This document shows, one piece after another, positions 32,956-40,312 of a DNA stretch of 64,000 nucleotides. The translations under genes were made by a program, and so were the position numbers. The stretch covers positions 4,443 to 68,442 of the forward strand of contig DATGGM010000039.1 in NCBI GenBank assembly GCA_035308525.1, read 5' to 3'. The stretch is from Bog-159 sp035308525 (GTDB lineage Bacteria > Acidobacteriota > Terriglobia > Bryobacterales > Bryobacteraceae). Each line of letters begins with the position of its first letter. Position 1 is the stretch's first letter. Under the pieces are notes generated by a model, which did not search any database, was not told the origin of the DNA, and was given only the letters and a program-made list of their open reading frames with translations.

Positions 32956-35163
32956 TTACCGGAAGCGGTACGTGTACGACGCGCTGACATACGATGGCAG
33001 CCGCACGCCCACTACCTGATCGAACGGCGCGGCTTCGCCGGCCGCTGCCAGCACCTCCATGGTCTGACCGGTATAGCCGCGGGCCCACATACAGTTGATG
33101 CCGGCCGTCATCGTGCCGTTGTGGAATGCGCGCACCAGCGCGCCGCGGAGCTCCCGCAGGGGGACGCTCACGAAACTGCCGCCCAGCGGCTTGCGCCCCA
33201 CCTGTTCGTACTCGGCGCGCGCCTGCAAATGAAAAGGCAAACGATCCAGCGTGCCCAGGATATCGAAGATGGTGCGAGGCGCTTCCGGCACGGGTAGTCC
33301 GCCGGCCAGATCGCGCGCATCGGCCTTCGACACCGAAGCTTGCAGCAGCGCCCCGCGGAAATAGCGGCGGGCGGCGGCCGTCAGATACCGGTTGCGGCTG
33401 GGTCCCTGATAGTATTGCAGGCCGGTATCGGGATCTAGTTTAGCCAGCGATTGCTCCTGCGTCACGCGCCCCAAGGTAAGGCGGAGGTCCGTGCCAAGGA
33501 CCGTCTTGGCGGTTACCAGTTGCCATGCATGCGCCCGGCTGACGGGCGTGCCCGGCGTGGAGCCTACTCCAATGCGCGGGTCGTTCGTGAAGAAGGTTTG
33601 GCCGAAGCTTACCGACAGGCTGGGCAGCAGGATCTTGTGGGGCGGCAGCAGGGTGAGCGTGGCCTTGGGGGAATCGACCCCGGTCCTTTTGCTGAATGAG
33701 TCCGCCGGATTGAGCAGATCCGTGTTATCCACGGCGACCTCGTCTCGCCGCCACCCGGCGTAATAGTGGAGCCACGGCGCGGGGCTGCCATTGATGGCCA
33801 CATAGGGGGAGATGATGCCGATGGTCACGTTGTTGGCCGTGACCTTCTCGAACGGGCCATAGACGGCTGGATCGTTCGAAAGATAATGGTCCAGATCGTC
33901 GCGGCGCGGGGCGTCGCGCGAGTAATCCGTGCCGGCCATCAACGTCAGCGATTCCGTCAACCGGCGAACGTAGCCGGCCTCGCCGCCCGCCACTGTGCGA
34001 AACTCGCTCTGGCGGATGAGGCCGTCGCCAAAGTTGGAATCGAGGGCCAGGTTGTAGGTGCGGAAAAAGCCGGAAAGCTGCAATTCGTTGGCCGGCGCCA
34101 AGCGCCAGAGGTCGTTGAACGCGATCTCGCCGGTGTGCGACTGATCGCCTTGGCGGGGATCGATGGTATCGCCGAGATTCGGCAGGCCGATGGGGATCAG
34201 CCCAGGGATCATCGACTGGCCGTAGTAGCCCGCGCCAAACAACGTCAACTTGTGCGCGCCGAGGTCGAACACCCTGTACCCGTTCAGCTTGTATTGCCGG
34301 CGGTGTTCCAGCCGGTCCAAAAATCCGTTGCCATAGGATGCCTCGATGGCGACCCACGCGCGTGTACCCGGATCGGCGGGGCTCCAGCCGGCAGAAAGAT
34401 CGATGTCGCGATAGTCGCCGGCGAGCGCGACGAACGGCTCCAGCCGATCGTGGAAGCTATACGCGGCGGCCAAGTCGACCGCGTGATTCCCCTCGCGGAC
34501 ATTGAATGCTCCGCCATCCGTCTGCACGGCCTCGATGATGGCGGGGACCAGCATGTTGGGGTCGGAGTAGCCGTTGCCGTGGGCGTTGGCGGACAGGTTG
34601 TTCGGGACCAGGTAATCGCCTAGCGCGAAGTATTGTGCGATGGGCTCGCCATGGTCGCCCGCCACGCCGGGAGCGAAGTACTGCGGCGCTTTGATGCCGC
34701 CCGAAGCGGTCTCCACGGGAACGCCGGGGATCGAAAAGGGCACGCCGGGCCGGCCAGGATTGGCGTCCAGGGTTTCGTCGCGAATGACGATGCGCTGCGC
34801 CGGGTCGGGGAAGAGCACGCCGGCCTCCACCAGGTCAGCCGTCACCTCGATGGCCTGCGATTGCGGGGCCAGCGTCAGCTGCAGGTCGAGCCGGCGATCG
34901 CCGCCGACCGTTACGGCCTGGCACAGGTCTTGAAATCCAGCCTTCCGGATAGCGAGGATGTAGCTCCGTGCCTGGACATCCGGGAAAGAGAAGGCGCCGT
35001 CGGCATCGGTGACGGTTTCGCGTTCGGCCAACCCCACGGCAGCGCCGGCCACCGCATGGCCCTGCGGATCGGTCAAATGACCGGAAACCGTAGCCGCGGC
35101 GGCAGTGGTCACCAGCAGCAAGCCGGGTAGCGCTACTCGGAGTGCTACGAAAATAACATTCAT
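32956..35163 (-). CDS. TonB-dependent receptor with carboxypeptidase-regulatory N-domain
   Basis: A 735-residue outer-membrane protein. A signal peptide (about 1-23) is followed by a carboxypeptidase-regulatory-like domain (about 25-110: VSGHLTDPQGHAVAGAAVGL). A plug-like region (about 125-240) and a long beta-barrel follow, with alternating strands ending in VSASYTYRFR. It should import a substrate with TonB energy. It is divergent from nikR and the CbiMQ-CbiO genes with a 107-bp shared gap, so a nickel or cobalt chelate is the probable cargo (inference from position). The ATG at MNVIFVAL starts the signal peptide; an upstream ATG adds ten unlikely residues. Confidence 0.82.
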   Translation of the reverse strand: MNVIFVALRVALPGLLLVTTAAAATVSGHLTDPQGHAVAGAAVGLAERETVTDADGAFSFPDVQARSYILAIRKAGFQDLCQAVTVGGDRRLDLQLTLAPQSQAIEVTADLVEAGVLFPDPAQRIVIRDETLDANPGRPGVPFSIPGVPVETASGGIKAPQYFAPGVAGDHGEPIAQYFALGDYLVPNNLSANAHGNGYSDPNMLVPAIIEAVQTDGGAFNVREGNHAVDLAAAYSFHDRLEPFVALAGDYRDIDLSAGWSPADPGTRAWVAIEASYGNGFLDRLEHRRQYKLNGYRVFDLGAHKLTLFGAGYYGQSMIPGLIPIGLPNLGDTIDPRQGDQSHTGEIAFNDLWRLAPANELQLSGFFRTYNLALDSNFGDGLIRQSEFRTVAGGEAGYVRRLTESLTLMAGTDYSRDAPRRDDLDHYLSNDPAVYGPFEKVTANNVTIGIISPYVAINGSPAPWLHYYAGWRRDEVAVDNTDLLNPADSFSKRTGVDSPKATLTLLPPHKILLPSLSVSFGQTFFTNDPRIGVGSTPGTPVSRAHAWQLVTAKTVLGTDLRLTLGRVTQEQSLAKLDPDTGLQYYQGPSRNRYLTAAARRYFRGALLQASVSKADARDLAGGLPVPEAPRTIFDILGTLDRLPFHLQARAEYEQVGRKPLGGSFVSVPLRELRGALVRAFHNGTMTAGINCMWARGYTGQTMEVLAAAGEAAPFDQVVGVRLPSYVSASYTYRFR

Positions 35164-35204
35164 GATACTATCGAGATTCCGGCGGCGTGGCAATAATCAT
35201 CAAT

Positions 35205-35215
35205 TCGTGATACGA
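35205..35215. promoter_or_regulatory. Candidate NikR operator element
   Basis: TCGTGATACGA is an 11-base palindrome in the gap between the TonB receptor and nikR. The same TGATAC core recurs at 35163-35168, across the TonB receptor start. NikR binds inverted repeats in promoters of nickel genes; the E. coli GTATGA-N16-TCATAC form is not present, so this is only a candidate. Confidence 0.22.
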
Positions 35216-35270
35216 GGTGGGCGGGCAATCCGGATGGGCTTCCCGGCACGTATTGAATGGAGGCAACCAA

Positions 35271-35690
35271 ATGACTGAGCTGTCCCGAATTGGAGTGGCC
35301 ATACCGGAAGATCTGCTGGCAAAGTTCGACCATCTTATCGCCCAGCGCGGATACACCAACCGCTCGGAAGCGTTTCGGGACCTGATCCGCAACGAACTGG
35401 TGCAGGAAACCTGGAAATCGTCGGATTCCGAAGTGTTCGGCACCGTGACGTTGGTCTATGACCACCATGCGCGGCTGCTTCCGGAGCGGCTCACCGAGCT
35501 GCAGCACCACTATCACGCGGCGGTTCTGTCCGCGTTGCACGTCCATCTGGATCACGACAATTGCCTGGAGGTGGTGCTGGTGCGCGGCAAAGCGGGGCTG
35601 GTACAGAAGCTCTCAAACGCCCTGATCGCCATCAAGGGCGTGAAGCACGGCCGCTTCACGGTCACCACTTCCGGCCAAGACTTGCCCTGA
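35271..35690 (+). CDS. nikR: NikR-type nickel-responsive repressor
   Basis: A 139-residue protein. The ribbon-helix-helix DNA-binding domain (about 1-45) reads SRIGVAIPEDLLAKFDHLIA, then RGYTNRSEAFRDLIR. The ACT-like metal domain has the nickel ligands H79, H90, H92 and C98 (LQHHYH; LHVHLDHDNC) at the spacing of E. coli NikR H76/H87/H89/C95. It binds Ni(II) as a tetramer and represses nickel uptake. It lies 7 bp before the CbiM-CbiQ gene and divergent from a TonB receptor, both likely targets. GGAGG sits 8 bases before the ATG. Confidence 0.94.
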   Translation: MTELSRIGVAIPEDLLAKFDHLIAQRGYTNRSEAFRDLIRNELVQETWKSSDSEVFGTVTLVYDHHARLLPERLTELQHHYHAAVLSALHVHLDHDNCLEVVLVRGKAGLVQKLSNALIAIKGVKHGRFTVTTSGQDLP

Positions 35691-35697
35691 GGAAGCC

Positions 35698-37587
35698 ATG
35701 CATATTCCGGACGGCTATCTCAGTCCATCGACGTGCGCGGGTCTGGCGGCCGCAGCGGCGCCGTTCTGGTATGTGGCCCTGCGGCGCGTGAAGGCCGCCT
35801 TGCACTCGCGGCTGTTGCCGCTGTTGTCCGTATTCGCCGCATTCTCGTTCGTCATCATGATGTTCAACCTGCCGCTGCCAGGCGGCACTAGCGGACACGC
35901 GGTGGGTATGGGGATTGCGGCGATTGTGCTGGGCCCTTGGGCTTCGATTCTGGCGATCTCCATCGCCCTGACCATCCAGGCGGTGTTCTTCGGCGACGGC
36001 GGCATCACCGCCATCGGCGCGAACTGCTTCAATATGGCTATCGCCGGATCGCTGGTGGGCTATGCCACGTACCGGCTGGTGGCGTGGCGCGCGCCGCTCC
36101 GATCAGGGCGCCGTGTCGTGGCCGCCGGACTCGGTGGGTACGCCGCGATTAACGTGGCAGCACTGTTGGCGGCCATCGAGTTCGGAATCCAACCGCTCCT
36201 TTTTCGGGATGCTTCCGGAATGCCGCTCTACGCTCCGTATCCGCTGCGCATCGCGGTTCCGGCCATGATGATCGGGCACCTGACTTTTGCCGGCCTGGCG
36301 GAGCTGGTGATCTCATCCGGCATGGTGGCCTACTTGCAGCGCATCGATCCGGAGTTGTTGCGGGCCACCAGCGGGACTGACCTCCCGGTGGGTCCGGTCT
36401 CCGCGCCCGCCGGTTCGCGCACCCCGCGCAAGCTGTGGCTGGCGGTGGCCACCCTGCTGATTCTGACGCCGCTGGGCATCCTGGCGGTGGGCAGCGCCTG
36501 GGGAGAATGGAGCGCGCGCGACTTCGCAGATCCGCAGGCGCGCCGCGAGATGGCCGCCGCATCCGGCAATCAAGCTCCGCCGCGGGCCGTCCCGCGCGGC
36601 CTGGAGCGTCTCTCGTCGATCTGGACCGCGCCGCTTGCCCGCTATGCGCCCGCGTTCGTCCGCAGCCAGACGTTTGGCTACGTGCTCTCCGCCGTGGTGG
36701 GAGTCGGCCTGATCATTGCGCTGGCGATGCCGTTGCAGTGGCTGCTGGCAAGGCTGCCCGCGGCGCGCCGCCGCCGAAAGAGCTTTGTAGAAAAGACTGC
36801 CCGCGGATTGCTGGAGGCCACGGGGCACGCGCTCTTTGCCGAAGACATGGCCGCCGCGGACGGATTTCTGCAGCGCCTGGACCCGCGCGTTAAGCTAGTG
36901 GGCATCGGCGCGTTGATCGGCGCGGCCGTGGCCGTGCATCGACTGTGGGTCCTGGCGGCCATCCTGGCGCTCAGTTCGTTGCTGGCGCTGGCCTCCCATA
37001 TCCCGCTCGGCCTGTTGGCGAAGCGCGTCTGGCTTACCGTGCTGGCGTTTACGGGCCTGGTGGCGCTGCCGGCCATCTTCCTGACGCCTGGAACGATCAT
37101 CTATCGGCTTCCGCTGCTCGCGTGGCCGCTGACGGAACAGGGATTACGCACCGCCGGTTTCCTGATCCTGCGCGGTGAAACTGCCGCCAGCCTGGCGGCT
37201 CTCCTGGTGCTTTCCACTCTCTGGACGCACCAGCTGCACGCCCTGCGTTACTTCCGCGTGCCGGTGGTGATCGTGGCGCTGCTCGGCATGACATACAGGT
37301 ACATGTTCCTGTTCCTCGAAACCGCGCGCGCCATGTTCGAATCGCGCGAGAGCCGCATGGTCGGGGTGTTGCAGCCGGCCGACCGCAGGCGACTGGCCGC
37401 GGCCAGCGCGGGAGTGCTCCTCGAAAAGACGCTGCAGGTGAGCGGTGAAGTGCATCTGGCGATGCAGGCGCGCGGGTATCGCGGTGAGATCCGCCTCTTG
37501 GACGAAGCGCGCATGCGCGCGAACGACTGGCTGCGGCTGGCTGCGTTCGCCGCCGTTGCGACGCTGGCGGTCTGGTTGGGGCGATGA
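35698..37587 (+). CDS. CbiM-CbiQ fusion: ECF-type nickel/cobalt transporter membrane protein
   Basis: A 629-residue fusion. Residues 1-225 are the substrate-specific CbiM/NikM subunit, starting MHIPDGYLSPSTCAG; the N-terminal His2 motif binds the metal. Residues about 235-350 are a PDGLE/NikN-like part with two helices and the GLERLSSIW segment. Residues about 385-629 are the CbiQ/NikQ energy-coupling subunit, with the MQARGYRGEIR coupling motif. These are normally two or three proteins. With the CbiO ATPase that overlaps it (ATGA) the set is a complete uptake system. NikR upstream points to nickel over cobalt. Confidence 0.92.
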   Translation: MHIPDGYLSPSTCAGLAAAAAPFWYVALRRVKAALHSRLLPLLSVFAAFSFVIMMFNLPLPGGTSGHAVGMGIAAIVLGPWASILAISIALTIQAVFFGDGGITAIGANCFNMAIAGSLVGYATYRLVAWRAPLRSGRRVVAAGLGGYAAINVAALLAAIEFGIQPLLFRDASGMPLYAPYPLRIAVPAMMIGHLTFAGLAELVISSGMVAYLQRIDPELLRATSGTDLPVGPVSAPAGSRTPRKLWLAVATLLILTPLGILAVGSAWGEWSARDFADPQARREMAAASGNQAPPRAVPRGLERLSSIWTAPLARYAPAFVRSQTFGYVLSAVVGVGLIIALAMPLQWLLARLPAARRRRKSFVEKTARGLLEATGHALFAEDMAAADGFLQRLDPRVKLVGIGALIGAAVAVHRLWVLAAILALSSLLALASHIPLGLLAKRVWLTVLAFTGLVALPAIFLTPGTIIYRLPLLAWPLTEQGLRTAGFLILRGETAASLAALLVLSTLWTHQLHALRYFRVPVVIVALLGMTYRYMFLFLETARAMFESRESRMVGVLQPADRRRLAAASAGVLLEKTLQVSGEVHLAMQARGYRGEIRLLDEARMRANDWLRLAAFAAVATLAVWLGR

Positions 37588-38381
37588 GCAAACCGGCCTT
37601 CGATGTGCGCAATGTGTCGTTCCGCTACCACCAGGTGGCGGCCTTGAACGGACTGTCCATGTATGTGAAGCGCGGCGAGCGTGTGGCGCTGCTGGGCGCT
37701 AACGGATCGGGCAAATCCACGCTCCTGCGGCTGCTGGCCGGGCTATGCTTTGCCGACCAGGGAGAAATCGCCTTCCTGGGGGAGAGCCTGAACCAGCAAA
37801 GCCTGCAGGACGAAAAAGCCTTCTTCAGCTTCCGCCAGCGCGTGGGCCTGGTCTTCCAGAATGCGGATGTGCAGTTGTTCTGCCCCAGCGTATTCGATGA
37901 GCTGGCCTTCGGACCGTTGCAACTCCGTTGGCCCGCACAAAAGATCCGGGAACGCGTCGGCGAAGTGCTGCGCGCGATGGACATCGAACATTTGCGGGAT
38001 CGCGCGCCGCATCGCCTGTCGGGCGGCGAGAAGAAGCGCGTGGCGCTGGCATCCGTGCTGGTGCTCGATCCGGAGGTGCTGCTGCTCGACGAACCCAGCG
38101 GCGCGCTGGACCCCAGCAGCCAGGCCCGCATCGTGGACTTCCTGGTCTCATGCGGCAATGGCGCCAAGACCGTGGTCATCGCCACACACGACCTGGATAC
38201 CCTGGAAGATATCGCGGACCGCTGCTACGTGTTCGAAAACGGCCGGATAGCCGGAGAAGGCACGCCGCTGGAGATTCTGCATGATGTGGAGTTGCTGGAG
38301 CGGGCCAAGCTGATTCATCCACACGCCCATGTGCACGACGCCAGCGCGGTGCAGCCGCACCCGCACTTGCACCGGCACTAG
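37584..38381 (+). CDS. cbiO: CbiO/NikO-type ECF transporter ATPase with His-rich tail
   Basis: A 265-residue ATPase. Walker A is GANGSGKSTLLRLLAGL, the Q-loop is GLVFQNADVQLF, the signature is LSGGEKKRVALASVLVLDP and Walker B is VLLLDEPSGALDP. The last 25 residues hold nine histidines (HPHAHVHDASAVQPHPHLHR), likely to bind or store nickel in the cytoplasm. It powers the CbiM-CbiQ fusion whose stop it overlaps. The DapA-like gene converges on it, with 3 bp between the stops. Confidence 0.93.
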   Translation: MSKPAFDVRNVSFRYHQVAALNGLSMYVKRGERVALLGANGSGKSTLLRLLAGLCFADQGEIAFLGESLNQQSLQDEKAFFSFRQRVGLVFQNADVQLFCPSVFDELAFGPLQLRWPAQKIRERVGEVLRAMDIEHLRDRAPHRLSGGEKKRVALASVLVLDPEVLLLDEPSGALDPSSQARIVDFLVSCGNGAKTVVIATHDLDTLEDIADRCYVFENGRIAGEGTPLEILHDVELLERAKLIHPHAHVHDASAVQPHPHLHRH

Positions 38382-38384
38382 CGG

Positions 38385-39407
38385 CTATCTCAGCCAGTCG
38401 TCCAGATGCTCCCGCACAAACGCGTCATCGTTCAGGTGCGGGTAGGCGCGATATACGCGGCCGATCTCTTCCATTTGCCCGGGCGACAGATCTTCGTCAG
38501 GATCGAGGCACCAGCGGCCGGCCAACAGGCCTTGCCGGCGCAGGACCTCGTGCAGACCCGCAATGCAGCCGCGAAACCCGTGGACCGGATCGAAGAAGGC
38601 GGCGTTCGAATCGGTGATCTCGGCGGCCAGCGTCAGCCAGGAGGGCGCCAGCGGCCGTTCCGCGCGCGCCGCGGCGTGGATCTGTTCCAGCAGCCGCACC
38701 GCGCGTAGAGTCCATACCGCCCAATGCCCCAGCAGCCCGCCTGCAAAACGCAGCGTGCGCGTGCCTATATGAAAGGGCGTTGCCAGGTCGGTCACGATGC
38801 TGTCGTCGTTGCCGGTGTACAGCGCGATCTCATCCGCACGGCTTGAATCGGCCAGGGCACGGACTACGTCGAGGGTCTGATAACGATTGAATGGCGCAAT
38901 CTTGATGGCCGCCACGTGTGGCAGCTCTACGAACTCGCGCCAGAAATCGTACGGCAGGACGCGTCCGCCAACGGCCGGCTGCAAATAGAAGCCGAAGAGC
39001 GGGATGACTTCGCCGACAGCGCGGGTGTGCGCTAACAGCTCGGGAATGGACGCGTCGGCCAGCGCGCCCAAACTGAGCAGACCGACGTCATAGCCGAGAC
39101 GGACGGCGCACTCCGCCTCGTGAACAGCTTGCGGAGTGCGGCCCACAATGCCCGCGACCTTTACAGCTTCCGAGCCGAGCAGCTCTTCGGCGGCCAGTTC
39201 CAGAACCGGCTCATAGAGGCCATGTTGCGGATGACGAATCTCGAATTGCGTGGTATGGACGCCCACCGCTACGCCGCCCGCGCCCGCGGCCAGATAGTAT
39301 CGGGTGAGCGCGCGCTGATGCTTCTCGTCCAGCTTTCGCGCGGAGGTCAACGCCAGAGGGTGCGCGGGTATCACCACGCCATCCCGCAGGCGCGCGCGCC
39401 AATTCAT
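38385..39407 (-). CDS. DapA-like (dihydrodipicolinate synthase family) aldolase
   Basis: A 340-residue protein with a class I aldolase TIM-barrel pattern: RDGVVIPAHPLALTSARKLD, GVHTTQFEIRHPQHGLYEPV, YLQPAVGGRVLPYDFWREFV and AAIKIAPFNRYQTLDVV. The lysine of AAIKIAPF is at the place of the Schiff-base lysine in the DapA/NAL family. The C-terminal third is longer than in DapA and helical. The natural substrate is unknown; related enzymes cleave or condense 2-keto acids. The ATG overlaps the stop of the adenosine-specific kinase by 4 bp (ATGA), so the two are co-translated. Confidence 0.75.
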   Translation of the reverse strand: MNWRARLRDGVVIPAHPLALTSARKLDEKHQRALTRYYLAAGAGGVAVGVHTTQFEIRHPQHGLYEPVLELAAEELLGSEAVKVAGIVGRTPQAVHEAECAVRLGYDVGLLSLGALADASIPELLAHTRAVGEVIPLFGFYLQPAVGGRVLPYDFWREFVELPHVAAIKIAPFNRYQTLDVVRALADSSRADEIALYTGNDDSIVTDLATPFHIGTRTLRFAGGLLGHWAVWTLRAVRLLEQIHAAARAERPLAPSWLTLAAEITDSNAAFFDPVHGFRGCIAGLHEVLRRQGLLAGRWCLDPDEDLSPGQMEEIGRVYRAYPHLNDDAFVREHLDDWLR

Positions 39408-39886
39408 CGCTTGTAGCCGATCATGCGCAGGAAGTCGTGGCGGGCAGCCGCGTCGGCCGGGGTCTCCACACCCTTCGGGGGGAAACCGTCGATCACCCCG
39501 AGCACACCGCGGCCATGTGCGCTTTGGGCTACCACAACTTCCAGCGGGTTGGCGGTGGCGCAGAAGATCGAGCAGACCTCGGGCACCTCTTTGATGCGTC
39601 CCAGCACGTTGATGGGATAACCATTCAGCAGAGCAATCACGAAGATGTGGCCGGCGGCGACCGCCGTGGCGTTGCGCGCCGCCATGGCCTTGAGAGCATC
39701 GTCGTTGCCGTCCACGCGTGTCAGGCAAGGCCCGGAAGCTTCATTGAAGGCGATGCCGAACTTCAGGCCCGGCACGGTGTTCACCAGCGCCTCATACAAG
39801 TCTTCGACTGACTTTATGAAATGCGTCTGCCCAACGATCACGTTGCCGCCCTCGGGGATCTCCAGGCGAACTGTCGTCAACTCCAT
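39404..39886 (-). CDS. Adenosine-specific kinase-family protein
   Basis: A 160-residue protein of the family named for the Pyrobaculum adenosine-specific kinase. Landmarks are NVIVGQTHFIKSVEDLYEAL, FGIAFNEASGPCLTRVDGND, GHIFVIALLNGYPINVLGRI and CSIFCATANPLEVVVAQSA. It is small and found widely in archaea and some bacteria; binding of adenosine or AMP is reported for the family, but its in vivo role is unclear. ATG 39886 is preferred over a GTG two codons upstream. It is translated just before the DapA-like gene, an unusual pairing. Confidence 0.85.
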   Translation of the reverse strand: MELTTVRLEIPEGGNVIVGQTHFIKSVEDLYEALVNTVPGLKFGIAFNEASGPCLTRVDGNDDALKAMAARNATAVAAGHIFVIALLNGYPINVLGRIKEVPEVCSIFCATANPLEVVVAQSAHGRGVLGVIDGFPPKGVETPADAAARHDFLRMIGYKR

Positions 39887-40001
39887 GGCCACAGGATAGC
39901 AGCGAACCTCGCGGATGGGCGGCCGCGTACATTACCGCTTTTTAACGCCTGGCAGGCAACAGGGAGCGCGGCGGCTGCGTCCCACAGGTCAGGAGAGGCG
40001 A

Positions 40002-40310
40002 ATGATACGACTAAAAGCAGTTCCGGTTTTGATCGCTGTTTCGGCGGCGGCGCTGCTGATTCCCGTGAGGGCTTCCGCGGATGACCGCTACTACCGCGGC
40101 GATCGCGACCGCGGATATTACAACGGCTACTACGGCGACCGCCACGCGGAGCACGAGTACCGCGAGCACCGGCGGCACGAAGAGCGTGAATGGCGCGAAC
40201 ACGAACGGCGCGAGCACGAGTGGCGCGAACACGAGGGGAGCGAACATCGGGATCGTTATCGCGGCGGCTACTACGATCAGTTCGGATATCGGCGCCCGTA
40301 CGGTTACTAG
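40002..40310 (+). CDS. Secreted charged protein with Arg/Glu/His/Tyr repeats
   Basis: A 102-residue protein with a signal peptide (about 1-26, MIRLKAVPVLIAVSAAALLI) and a low-complexity mature part. The mature part has RYYRGDRDRGYYNGYYGDRH, then repeated REHE(W/R) units, and ends YDQFGYRRPYGY. No folded domain is evident. It may bind metal or polyanion in the periplasm; nickel genes are nearby but not adjacent. AGGAGAGG lies 4-11 bases before the ATG. Confidence 0.7.
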   Translation: MIRLKAVPVLIAVSAAALLIPVRASADDRYYRGDRDRGYYNGYYGDRHAEHEYREHRRHEEREWREHERREHEWREHEGSEHRDRYRGGYYDQFGYRRPYGY

Positions 40311-40312
40311 AC

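Noticed and set aside
40081..40290. Tandem DNA repeat or CRISPR-like array
   Set aside because: The repetition comes from the charged REHE units of the secreted protein; there is no regular repeat-spacer structure.
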